A DNA stretch of 64,000 bases from Lunularia cruciata (taxonomy: Eukaryota > Streptophyta > Marchantiopsida > Lunulariales > Lunulariaceae), in the NCBI GenBank assembly GCA_948567375.1, contig OX419755.1, positions 49,915,001 through 49,979,000 on the forward strand. The letters are read 5' to 3'. The notes beneath the pieces were generated by a model. That model did not search any database, was not told where the DNA came from, and saw only the letters and a list, made by a program, of their open reading frames with translations. Shown piece after piece: positions 23,455 through 33,300 of the stretch; position 1 is the stretch's first letter; each line of letters opens with the position of its first letter. Made by a program: the position numbers and the translations under genes.

Positions 23455-24446
23455 TTTTTATCCAAAGAGATCCTAATTCAAACTAGATCCTTTGGAGTTC
23501 TTCATCTTGTCTCTTTTTCTCTAGCATGAGAGAGGAGCTTTGTCTCTTTACTTCAAAGTTCTAATGTATGAGTGCATTCACCCTCTTGGTCTCCTCTTTG
23601 TATAGGTTCCATCTCCTCCTTCCATCTATCTTTCTTTGCCTTCCAAGTGTAAGTTACCTTGTGTACTCTCCAAATAAGCATGGTGTAATTGACTACATTT
23701 AGATAGCCTTATTGATATTGGAGCAAAATGAGCCCCATCATTTGCAAAGCCAAACCTACCAAATTTGTTACAAATTTTGCCCTTCCTTTACTTATACTTT
23801 TTGCTCTTGAGTAGCTTCTCCACTCACTTTAGGCTGCACTTTTCTTGGAAGGTCTTCACCTTTGGTCTTGATGTCTACCTTTCCTTTAGCTTCTTGCTCT
23901 TGTCCTTTTGCCTCTTGATGCACTTCACACAAAAGGTCTTCTTTTACTTCTTTCTTTGGAAGCATCTTCTTCTTAGGTGGAGCTAGTGAGTTCTTTGGGT
24001 CAAATTTAGGTTTCTCATGGATCCTTCAGTTGGTACTCCACTTGGTACCCTTCATGCTCTTTTGGTTTGGAGCAGATTGTGCATCTTTATATTGCTTCCT
24101 TTCTTGTAATTCCAATGCAGACTCCTAAGGGATGAACAAAACCTTCTTTTGCTTGTGCTTTGTCTTTGGAGTCTTTTGTCTCCTTCTCCAAAGATACACC
24201 TTGATGATAGCATCCTCTTCTTTTGTTGTGGTGTGTTCCTTCTTCATCCACTAGAAAAAATTCACCAAATTTTTCATACTTAGCATTGGCTACTTTGTAC
24301 TTCTTGATGAGTTCGTTCCCTTTAGGTTGTAAGGTGAAGTACTTTGCTATATGGTAATGAGTTGGAAATCTATTGTGATTCATCTTTGTTAGTAAATTCA
24401 GCCCCATGTAGAAATATATGACCAAATGACCTAGGTATGTTGGTTG
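23455..24446 (-). pseudogene. Remnant of retroelement G (left part)
   Basis: Degraded sequence with a 112-codon minus-strand run at 24,425-24,087, rich in Lys and Glu. Element A is inserted at 24,451 and the same host sequence resumes at 34,300, so this is part of an older element whose right part lies beyond A and F. I recognise no domain in it. Confidence 0.45.
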
Positions 24447-24450
24447 ACAA

Positions 24451-24897
24451 TGTCACGCCATTTGTAGTTCCGCATCTAGATGCTCAGACACTGGAGTTCC
24501 AGTGATGGTAGTTAGAGTTATTCTAGCTGTTTCTCAGGGACTACTTTCCGACGGTTAGATTTTGTGTTCGGGGTACTGACTTCACGGTGGGGCCCACCGT
24601 CACTTTGCACCGTTTGCACCGTCGAGTGTGCCGTTAGCGGGACTGTTAGGGTTTCAGGGCTAGCTCAAGTCTAGGGGTATAGTTTCGAGTGAGCTCCAGA
24701 GAGCTCACTTCTCTGATGTTGAGCCTTCGAGTTCCTGGCTATGGTGGACAGAGGCCGGCGAGCGTCACCTGGATTCTCTATGCTTGAGTGGGTGTGGCTT
24801 GACTGTAATCAGTGCCCAGTTGTTGGTAGTTTATAGAGTGACAGATCAAGTATTGATCTGAGTTGAGTTGAGTTGAAAGTGTTAAGCAATCTGATTA
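24451..24897 (+). repeat. Terminal repeat A1 of element A
   Basis: A 447-bp repeat starting TGTCACGCC and ending CTGATTA, matching 33,743-34,189 at 438 of 447 positions. Unlike a normal 5' LTR it lacks the 105-122 bp B segment. It contains two perfect hairpins: ACGGTGG/CCACCGT around 24,584-24,600 and AGTGAGCTC/GAGCTCACT around 24,688-24,709. No standard primer-binding site follows. ATCAGAG at 24,899 is a possible fragment of one. Confidence 0.9.
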
Positions 24898-26344
24898 CAT
24901 CAGAGAAGTGAAGTCAGGGGGAAATCGGGTGCAGGAACGTTGAGTGTTGGTGGTATCTCCAAGCTCGGTGGATCGTGGTAGCTCGATTCAGGTTCTATGT
25001 TTCCCTAGTGTGCAGAAGCTCGTGTAGTTGATGCAAATTTGGCAGTTAGGCGGACGGTGTGCGGAAGCGCTGGCCAAATTTCGAGCAAAGAAGGAGCAAT
25101 TTTCGAGCAGTGTTGTGATTTTGAGCTCAGGAGGTGAAGGCAGGACCAACTTGCTGCGAGTTGGGCTCAGAAAGTGAAATTGAAGGTGGAGTTAGAAAGC
25201 TCTTCTCATGAAATTGTGATTTGGAAAAACCCGTTTTGTCAATTTGGCTCGAGTGGAAAGTTAGCGGGGGATTTGGCAGACATCCATCTTTAGGGTTTAC
25301 GTCAGATTTTACGTCAGATTTACGTCAGATTTTGGGCCAGAATTGGAGGAGTTTTAGGATTTTGGGCCAGAATTGGAGGCTTTGAGGCATAGGGCTATGA
25401 GAGGCTACGAAGGCCTAGAAGGGTCAGAAGGGCCAGCAAGCCAGCTTGCTGGCGTGAGGCTAGCTAGTTTAGTGTAGATCTTGGTCATTGGTTGGCAAAA
25501 TCTGCCTTTCTTGCTAGATTGTGCGCAACAGGGTTTGACCCCTAGATCTCTGGTTCCTAGACTGGTGCCCTAGCCAACTGGTCCACCCTCACTTGTTGTC
25601 ATAGTGACTGTGCCACTGTTATCTATACACATGTAGCTTTGGCTAGGAGAGGCAGTTTGATCCCATTCTTGGTGATCCTGGTAGCTTAGGACTTAGATAC
25701 GAACTACTCTTATGTCAAATGCCAAATGGTGGCAGAGTCAGTCCCGTGTTGTGTTATGAGATGGAGGGTTTTCGTTTAGATTTCTTGTGATTGGATCCCC
25801 TCCATTCTCTGCTTCTTGTTTGTGCACCACGTTTGTGTGAGGTGCCTTGACTTTTGAGCGTTGGTGCTCTAGTGTGCTCTCGGTGGTGAGGCTGGAGTGA
25901 TGACCAGTCAGACTACCTTTGTTTCTCTCCGGTGAGGCAGGAAGTGATGACCTGCAGACCGTGAGAGTGCGTGTTATGATGGCAGGTTACAGGTTGCCCT
26001 TCCCCTAGTGTAGTTATCTCGGTAGAGTTACATTAGTGGGTGGTGTTTAGTTGGTGTTGGCACGTGGTGGTGTTGGCACTTGGTGGGGTACTTGCGGTTG
26101 CGACTTGCTGTTGCAGTTGGTGGTTCGGGTTTGTTGGTGTGGTTACTTTGTCACGACAGAGTTCTTTGGAGATTCCAGAGGAGTTAGCCTTGCAGTACGC
26201 AGTGGGTTTACTCGGAGTGGTGCTCGGTATCAGCCTGTATCTCAGGTCCCAGTGAGGGAGGAGATTGACTTTGAGTTGGAGTTTGACACAGGAGCTGATT
26301 CAGTTGAGAGTGCACTTGGTGTGTCCACACCGTTGTTGTGGGAC
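24898..26344 (+). other. Leader of element A
   Basis: Long untranslated-looking leader. It holds three direct copies of TTTACGTCAGA-like sequence (25,297-25,331), two copies of a TTTTGGGCCAGAATTGGAGG unit (about 25,330-25,379), and a tRNA-like segment on the minus strand (about 25,523-25,592). From 26,051 the gag frame is already open. Acidic residues around 26,255-26,340 look coding, so translation may begin before the first in-frame ATG at 26,345, by a non-ATG start or by splicing. Confidence 0.6.
25523..25592 (-). repeat. tRNA-like / SINE-head segment in leader
   Basis: On the minus strand an A-box-like TGGACCAGTTGGCTA is followed about 40 nt later by a B-box-like GGGGTCAAACCC with a short pairing stem. 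The spacing is that of an internal pol III promoter. The acceptor stem and anticodon arm are not convincing, so this is more likely a tRNA-derived SINE fragment than a functional tRNA gene. Confidence 0.4.
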
Positions 26345-29300
26345 ATGGACGAGATTTATGGGGCCTCCAAAGGCCCTAGGCGTTACTCTGGTACTGTGGG
26401 TACCATTGAGTTGGATGACTTCATCCAGGAGTTCGATAGTTGGTGTGATCTGCAGCAGATGCGGAACCTGACTTTGTTCACACCCTTCATGGCATGGAAG
26501 GGTTTGTTTCAGCACTTGGAGGGTCCACCGATGGACGATTACCATGAGTTCAGGAGAGCTCATTTGGAGGAGATTGAGTTATGGAGACAGTATTGGTCTC
26601 CTCACTATGTCTCTATCACTTCAGGCTCAGTGGCCAGGAGTAGATTGGCTGTACCTACGAGTTCTAGCTCGAGTAGTGTGGGTGGAGCTAGTGGAGGTGC
26701 ACTAGCTGGAGATAGTGCTACTACGAGTGGAGGTAGCGCTGCAGGAAGTGGTGTGGTACCGGGGTTTAATCCCATGGTTGAGTTCTTCCTATGTTTGAGG
26801 CAGAACTACCAGGGAGTGCGGACTGACAAGCTGAGGAGCTTGCAGGAGTTCCAGCGGAAGGCTGGAGAGAGCCTACGCAAGGCATATACTCGCATGAGGT
26901 GGCTGATCAGTTTCACTCAGGGAGTTACTGAGGCCCAGGCAGTCCAGTTTTGGTATGGGATACTGGACAGGGAGTTGCGACGTAGAGTTCGTGATGCTAC
27001 ATTGTTGCAGGCTACTTCACCCACTTTGGCAGTAGTCTTTGGTTTGGCTGAGCATATTGAGCTGAACATGGTGGAGGAGAGAGTGGTGACAGCTGGATTT
27101 GGTAGAGAGACCTCATCCACGGTTGTGACTTCTTCTAGAGTGCAGCAGAGTGCACCACGCCCAATTGGTTTTCGAGGACAGGGTGGACAGCCCAGATCCT
27201 ATGGAGCGAGTGGAGGGCCTAGTGGAGTTAGACCCTTACCCTCATTTTCGGGTCAGCAGCAACCAGTGAGTGGTGGTGTTGCTTGTTGGACTTGTGGTGG
27301 ACCTCACCATAGGAGAGAGTGTACTCAGGGCAGCGGACCTGATACCTCTGGTGCATCACAGCCAGCACAGAGGCAGTGTGAGCATTGCCACAGATTTGGT
27401 CACACTAGTGACCGGTGTTTTGACCTACACCCGGAGTTACGGAGTGGTAGGGCTGCTATGGCAGGTAGTAGAGGAGCTCCAGTTCATGGAGGACGAGGTG
27501 GTAGAGGTGGTGGTAGAGGATCTACACCTAGTAGGGGTGCAGTACCTGCCCTTACTTATGACACAGCTATGGCTACTCGGATTGAGCAGTTGGAGCAGAG
27601 ATTGGCTAGTATGGCTATTGCTCAGAGGAGATCAGATTCGGGTGCTGAGGCTTCCACCTCATATGCTGGTGATAGAGATGCTTTGGACTTCATGTGCGGA
27701 GCAGCACAGGTGGATGCATCTGCGGCAGTGACTAGGAGTGCAGTACGTGCTCCAGAGCCTAGAGGAGCATCAGTGGAGTTGGACCCACAGAGAGGAGAGG
27801 TTGGGAGACAGGTCAGACTTCCCCAGTCTTTCACGCTATCTGAGGCATTGCAGACGACATCCATGGTTCCTAGACGTCCCAGTGCAGGTGTGGTAGGTGG
27901 TGATGGAGTACCTGATGGAGTACCTGCTAGTCAGCCACCTGCTACTACACAGACTGAGTCTAGCATGATGTTGGGGGCGGCTCAGCTGATTATGCGGCAT
28001 CCTTTATTTTCAGCCAGTGACATGTTTACATTGGGAGTTGACCCAGCCCCAGTGTTCCGGTTGGCTGCCACGTTGTGTGAGAGTAGGGATGGTGCAGTTC
28101 CTACTACTAGAGCAGAGGTGGTTGGTAGTGGAGCTGACTTGGTTGAGGAGCATGGGATCCGTTCAGCGACCAGTGGTTTATGGCAGGCAGCAGCGGCTAG
28201 ACTGGAGGAGTTGCCAGCTAGACCGGCCTTTGAGAGAGCGCGGTTTACACCTGGTGTTGTCCTATTGGATAACCAGAGGGGGATCTTTTGTTTAGTGGGA
28301 CCTTCAGGGAAGGTCTATACACCACAGAGAGTCTTGTTAGACTCTGGTGCGCAGCCCCTTATGTTGGGGAAGGCTGTAGTTGTTGGTCTGGAGTTACGGA
28401 AGACCGATGTGGAGAGGTGTCCATTTCAGATCCAGACATCTCTAGGTGGTGGTTCGACACAGTACATCACACGTGGGGAGCTTGTTGTCCAGGTTCAGCC
28501 TGGTCATCCGACTGATAGCTCGGTGGTGAGAGCTCAGGCTATTGCGACAATAGCTGAGTCATATGATGTGCTAGTTGGGAGAGCAGTGTTATACCCCATG
28601 GGTTTCAGTATTGACTATTGGGAGGAGACAACCTCTTATAGACCTGGTTGGCAGTCTGGTGAGGGACGGGTATGTCGTCTACCAGTACGTTTCAGTAGTG
28701 GCAGTCTTGGCACACTACAGTCCGGGACCATGGCAGCATCAGTTTTGGCTTTCAATGGTGCAGTCACTTGGCCTGGTGACTTGTTGGAGGGGAACGCCTA
28801 TGCAGAGGATACTCCAGTACCAGAGGAGATCACCCGGCTATGGAGTACGAGTGGGATTGTTCCATCCACCTTGGATGTTCCATTGTGGAGTTCAGAGGAG
28901 GCATTGCAGCAACATGCAGATCAGTTGGTGCAGCAGGCTTGGAGTGGAGCCTTCGTACCATCAGGGGATGAGTGTGAGGATGAGCCTCCAGAGGCGATTG
29001 CTTTGACACCTCTGGATACCACACTCATTGCTTGGCAGTACCCAATAGAGGGGATATGCCTATTGGAGTTGTTTGGTGGGATTAGCACCGGACTAGCTGC
29101 GGTGTTACAGGCGGGTATCCGAGTACAGAGGTACTTGTATGTAGAGAGAGATGAGACTGCTAGGCGAGTCTCTCTACATCATGTGGCACACTTGGCCTAT
29201 CGGTATCCAGAGTTATTACCGATGTCAGCAGTCAGAGGTTACCAGAAGGCCTTACCAGGAGACATTTCCTTACTGGGGGCGCATGACCTAGAGAGACATG

Positions 29301-29374
29301 GGCCTATTCACTTGGTGATTTCTGGATGGCCATGTCAGGGACATACACGTGCGGGCCACGGTTTGGGTCTTTAG
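26345..29374 (+). CDS. Gag-protease-methyltransferase (N part), element A
   Basis: Open frame from the first in-frame ATG (26,345), extendable upstream to 26,051, to a premature TAG at 29,372. Domains in order: a gag core including NPMVEFFLCLRQNYQGVRTD (about 26,770-27,090); two zinc knuckles, CWTCGGPHHRREC (from 27,284) and CEHCHRFGHTSDRC (from 27,377); an RGG-rich stretch; a long low-complexity linker; and a retropepsin with the active site LLDSGAQP (Asp at 28,340) and YDVLVGRAVL. From about 29,051 the start of a cytosine-5 methyltransferase follows, with SAM-binding motif I (LELFGGISTGL), the motif II acid in LYVERDE, and the catalytic SGWPCQG (Cys codon 29,333). The retropepsin and methyltransferase share one frame with no stop between them. 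In copy B the codon at the TAG is CAG (Gln), so the stop is a late mutation here. Confidence 0.9.
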   Translation: MDEIYGASKGPRRYSGTVGTIELDDFIQEFDSWCDLQQMRNLTLFTPFMAWKGLFQHLEGPPMDDYHEFRRAHLEEIELWRQYWSPHYVSITSGSVARSRLAVPTSSSSSSVGGASGGALAGDSATTSGGSAAGSGVVPGFNPMVEFFLCLRQNYQGVRTDKLRSLQEFQRKAGESLRKAYTRMRWLISFTQGVTEAQAVQFWYGILDRELRRRVRDATLLQATSPTLAVVFGLAEHIELNMVEERVVTAGFGRETSSTVVTSSRVQQSAPRPIGFRGQGGQPRSYGASGGPSGVRPLPSFSGQQQPVSGGVACWTCGGPHHRRECTQGSGPDTSGASQPAQRQCEHCHRFGHTSDRCFDLHPELRSGRAAMAGSRGAPVHGGRGGRGGGRGSTPSRGAVPALTYDTAMATRIEQLEQRLASMAIAQRRSDSGAEASTSYAGDRDALDFMCGAAQVDASAAVTRSAVRAPEPRGASVELDPQRGEVGRQVRLPQSFTLSEALQTTSMVPRRPSAGVVGGDGVPDGVPASQPPATTQTESSMMLGAAQLIMRHPLFSASDMFTLGVDPAPVFRLAATLCESRDGAVPTTRAEVVGSGADLVEEHGIRSATSGLWQAAAARLEELPARPAFERARFTPGVVLLDNQRGIFCLVGPSGKVYTPQRVLLDSGAQPLMLGKAVVVGLELRKTDVERCPFQIQTSLGGGSTQYITRGELVVQVQPGHPTDSSVVRAQAIATIAESYDVLVGRAVLYPMGFSIDYWEETTSYRPGWQSGEGRVCRLPVRFSSGSLGTLQSGTMAASVLAFNGAVTWPGDLLEGNAYAEDTPVPEEITRLWSTSGIVPSTLDVPLWSSEEALQQHADQLVQQAWSGAFVPSGDECEDEPPEAIALTPLDTTLIAWQYPIEGICLLELFGGISTGLAAVLQAGIRVQRYLYVERDETARRVSLHHVAHLAYRYPELLPMSAVRGYQKALPGDISLLGAHDLERHGPIHLVISGWPCQGHTRAGHGLGL

Positions 29375-30335
29375 GATCCTCATTCTGGTGTGTTTTGGGA
29401 GATGTTACGGATACTACGACATCTCCAGGTTCATCAGTCTGTTTCTCCAACTTACCTTTTGGAGAACGTTCCATTGATGGGTGATTCTCGCACTAGAGTG
29501 GTGGCGAGTACACATCAGGTCCATTCATGGATGGGACCTGCTGTATTGTTAGATGCAGCCAGAGTGGGATCACGCTCATTGTCTTCGTCTTTGGTGGACG
29601 AACCTTTTACCCAGAGAGGTTCTACAGCGTAGTTATGATGGGATTCAGCGACTTGACCACATCCTTGTTGATGATATCTTGGATGTTGGGCGTCAGTCTC
29701 AGACAGTGGTAGTGGCTGATAGGTCACCTATGGCAGTGGTGAACCTAGTTGGACAGCCTAGAGCTGCATTTCCCACACTCATGAGTTTCCCAGGCTCTCA
29801 TGCTTTTTGAGAGGGAGGACCTGGACTTGTTTGGGACTCACAATTACAGCAGTTGGTGGAGCCCAATGCTGATGAGAGAGAGCGGGCGATGGGTTTTTGC
29901 ACTGGTATTACCGCTGTTCCAGTAGTGTCAGAGGCATCCAGGCATCAGGTGTTAGGTCAGGCTATGGACCTGAACTGTTTGACCTGGATTGTGAGCCTTG
30001 GTTTGGCAGAGCAGCGTAGGATGCGCTTGATAGGCATCACCACTCGGACACTTGTGAGCCCTGTGCCTATTGAGACGATTCAGGCACATGCTGGGGGCGA
30101 TGGACCGAGTGGACATGGTATTCTTGGGACACATCCAGTAGCTACTAGGGAGAGTGGTCTACTTGGAGTCCATCCAGGTGAGCGTGGGCTACTTGGATTA
30201 CACCCTTGGTCCACATGGGATGCAGCCAGAGGACGTGTGGAGCTTGCAGCCAGAGTGGAGGGAGTTTTTCACACAGAGGTTGGGACCTCTAGTGGTCGGG
30301 AGCATGACACCATTGCTCCCAAGGGCCCAGTGTAG
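29375..30335 (+). pseudogene. DNMT3-like methyltransferase, C part, element A
   Basis: Continuation of the catalytic domain past the premature TAG. Motif VI is YLLENVP (about 29,453), motif VIII is the HRLRLWWTNLLP-type segment (after a 2-bp deletion near 29,570), motif IX is EPNADERERAMGF (about 29,859), and motif X is LGQAMDLNCLTWI (about 29,950). The motif order I-IV-VI-VIII-IX-X is that of DNMT3 and bacterial enzymes, not the permuted order of plant DRM. An in-frame TGA at 29,808 lies between VIII and IX and is also present in copy B. After the domain comes a Gly/His-rich linker with a thrice-repeated LLGxHP-like motif (about 30,115-30,215), ending at TAG 30,333. Its normal role would be SAM-dependent methylation of cytosine in DNA. 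This copy cannot make it intact. Confidence 0.88.
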
Positions 30336-30341
30336 CAGCCA
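30333..30341 (+). promoter_or_regulatory. Leaky stop: TAG in CARYYA readthrough context
   Basis: The frame carrying the methyltransferase ends GTG TAG CAG CCA, and the same frame continues open into reverse transcriptase. TAG followed by CARYYA is the known efficient plant readthrough context (tobacco mosaic virus type). Copy B keeps the TAG at 62,278-62,280 but has CAG changed to TAG just after it. Readthrough would make a minor Gag-PR-DNMT-Pol fusion. Confidence 0.6.
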
Positions 30342-33300
30342 GTCAGTACGTCTTCCACTCCTACTACAATTACAGAGGATACTTGGGAGCCAGATCTTGG
30401 ACCCAAGCTTACTGGAGAGGAAAGACGGAGGGTTTGGAGGTTCTTGAGGAGTCACACGAGTTGTTTTGCCTTCAGTATGAAGGATTTGGGTGCTCTGAAG
30501 GGACCTGGTATACGGATTGAGCTGACTAGCGACACACCTATTTTCCGACGTCCTTATCGATATAGTGAGATGGAGAGGACATTGATTCAGAGCCGGAGTA
30601 GTGACCTTTTTGAGGCTGGTTTGGTGGAGATTTCACATGGAGAGTATGCATCAGCGACAGTGATGCCAGCCAAGAAAGATATGCATGGCAACTATACAGA
30701 TAGGCGGATGTGTGGAGATTACCGTCCTATCAACCGACAGACCAGGGCTGATCGGTATGCCATGCCTACACCGGAGGAGATTTTTGATGCGATTGGGCAT
30801 GCAAAGGTCTTCAGTACTTTGGATCTTCGAGCGGGATATCATCAGTTGCCGATCAGGGAGGAGGATAAGTCCAAGACAACATTTTGGGCTATTGATCCTC
30901 ACGGCAAGGATGTGTTATATCAGTGGAGGTTCTTACCATTTGGGTTAAAGAACGCTCCTGCTGAGTTCTAGAGGGTCATGAATAGGATCCTAGCTGGACT
31001 GGATTTTGCTCGGTGCTATATTGATGACATTTTGGTGTATATCACTACTGTGGAGGAGCATGAGCGACAGTTGTTGGAGGTGTTTGAGAGGTTGAGATCT
31101 CATGGACTCAAACTACATCCTGGGAAGTGTAGGTTCTTCCACGAGCAGGTTGAGTATTTGGGTCACACTATCTACCCCGGAGGACTTGGTGTTCAGCAGA
31201 CCAAGGTGGAGGCTATTGCACGTATTCCTCGGCCTACGGATGTGAGCAGAGTGCGAGCATTCCTTGGGTTGGCGAACTTCTATCGCCGCTGTGTTAGAGG
31301 ATTTAGTGCCATTGCCAAGGCCTTGACAAAGCTGACCAAGCTTACACAGGAGTGGTGTTGGGGAGATGAGCAGGAGAGAGCTTTTGTAGAGCTCAAGGAG
31401 AGGTTGACATCTGCTCCTATTTTGAGGATACCGATCAGGGGACGACCATTTCAGGTTCATACTGATTGGAGTATGTTGGGGCTTGGAGCGGTGCTCACCC
31501 AGCATGATGATGAGGAGAAGGAGTTTGTGGTGGCCTATGCTAGTCGCTCCAACAATTCAGCGGAGGCGAAGTATAGTTCATATGAGAGAGAGTGCTTGGC
31601 AGCAGTTTGGGCAGTAGCACATTTCCGATGTTACCTATTTGGTAACCCCTTCACTCTCATCACTGATCATCAACCGCTGAAGTGGTTGATGGAGTCCGAC
31701 AAGCTTTCAGGGAAGCTTGCACGATGGGCTCTGATTTTACAGGAGTATGATTTCACGGTTGTTCACAGACCTGGAGTGGTGAACCGTGATGCAGATGGGT
31801 TGAGTAGAAACCCATGTCCCAGCCAGCAGGATCAGACCGGAGCACGTTGGCATGGTGAGACAGATGAGGAGATAGTGCCAGGTTGGCATGCATCGGCCTT
31901 TCTGTGTATATTTGCGGAGACTTTGGTGGTATCTCTCTTAGCGCATACAAGAGGAGTTATTGAGGTCACAGATCCAGAGAGTGAAGATATTGGTACAGTT
32001 CAGCGAGACATTCATGATGATGTCTTAGTGATGGACTATCTTCGCACTGGTGTTGTGGGTGGCACAGTTGGGGCCAAGGAGAGAGACCGTTTTCTTCAGC
32101 GAGCCAGACGGTTCAGATTGGAGGGTAGACACCTTTTGCGTGTATGGGAGGATGGTAGAGTGCGAGTAGTACCACTTCCATCACAGAGACCACAGTTGGT
32201 CCGTCATGCTCATGAGGAGCTAGGACATCTTGGAGTAAAGCGTACATATAGCTTACTCCAGAGTCATTATTGGTGGCGCGGTATGCAGACCGAGGTACAG
32301 CAGTTTGTTGCCAGATGTGTGGTTTGTGACCGAGTTAGAGCATCATTCAATGCTCCTACGCCACAGTTACACCCATTACCTATCATGGGATTGGGTTACC
32401 GTTGGAGTTTGGACTTTGCCGGACCTTTACCGCTGACTGTGAGACATCATCGGTATGTTTTGGTGATGGTGGAGCACTTCTCCAAGTGGATTGAGTTGGT
32501 GGCACTTTCTGACAAGTCTAGTGAAGGGACAGCTTACTCGTTCCTGGATCGAGTTCTTAGTCATTTTGGTGCACCAGCTGAGGTTTTGACTGATCAGGGT
32601 ATAGAGTTCTTGGGAGAGTTTCAGGTCTTGTGTGACAAGACTTTGATTGATCATTGTACTACATCCCGAGATCACCCTGAGGCAGATGGCTTAGCAGAGA
32701 GAGTGGTTCAGACGGTGAAGAGAGGATTGCGAAAGTATGGTTTGCAGAGAGGTCACTTGGGAGATTGGGATCTCCAGTTACCTTGGTTGGCCATGGGCTA
32801 TCGGTTCAGCCGGCAAGCCTCCTTAGCATCCTTCTCTCCATACTTTCTACTCTATGGACGAGATCCAGATTTACCTACAGCCATTCGTCGAGATGCTACT
32901 GTAGTTTTGGACTTGTATGACCTTGATGTATGGATGAGCGCATGTTCTCAGCGGGCAAAGATCTTTCGGAGAGTGATGCCGATGGCCTTCGAGAACTTGG
33001 CGATTGCTCAGCATAGAGATACTTTACGCTATGCTACCATTCGAGGAGGAGGTTATAGACCCTCGATCCGTCGATTTCATCCAGGCAACTATGTATATCT
33101 ACAGCAGACAGCACTGACGACACTTGATGTTTCTACAGGCCGCACTATCTTGAGAGTGCGCGAGGTTTTGCCATCTGGAGTCCTTGTGTTAGAAGGACGT
33201 GATGGTGTTGTTTGGAAGGATCATGTGCGCAATTGTGCGCCATGCCACCTCCCAAACATTGATGGTACTATGGACCCAAGCTTGGCACTTGTACGTGCAG

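Noticed and set aside
25523-25592. Functional tRNA gene
   Set aside because: Box A and box B-like sequences are present, but there is no convincing acceptor stem or anticodon arm.
29051-30000. Host DRM or CMT gene fragment instead of an element domain
   Set aside because: The motif order is not the permuted DRM order, there is no chromodomain between motifs as in CMT, and the domain is in the retropepsin frame in two independent element copies.
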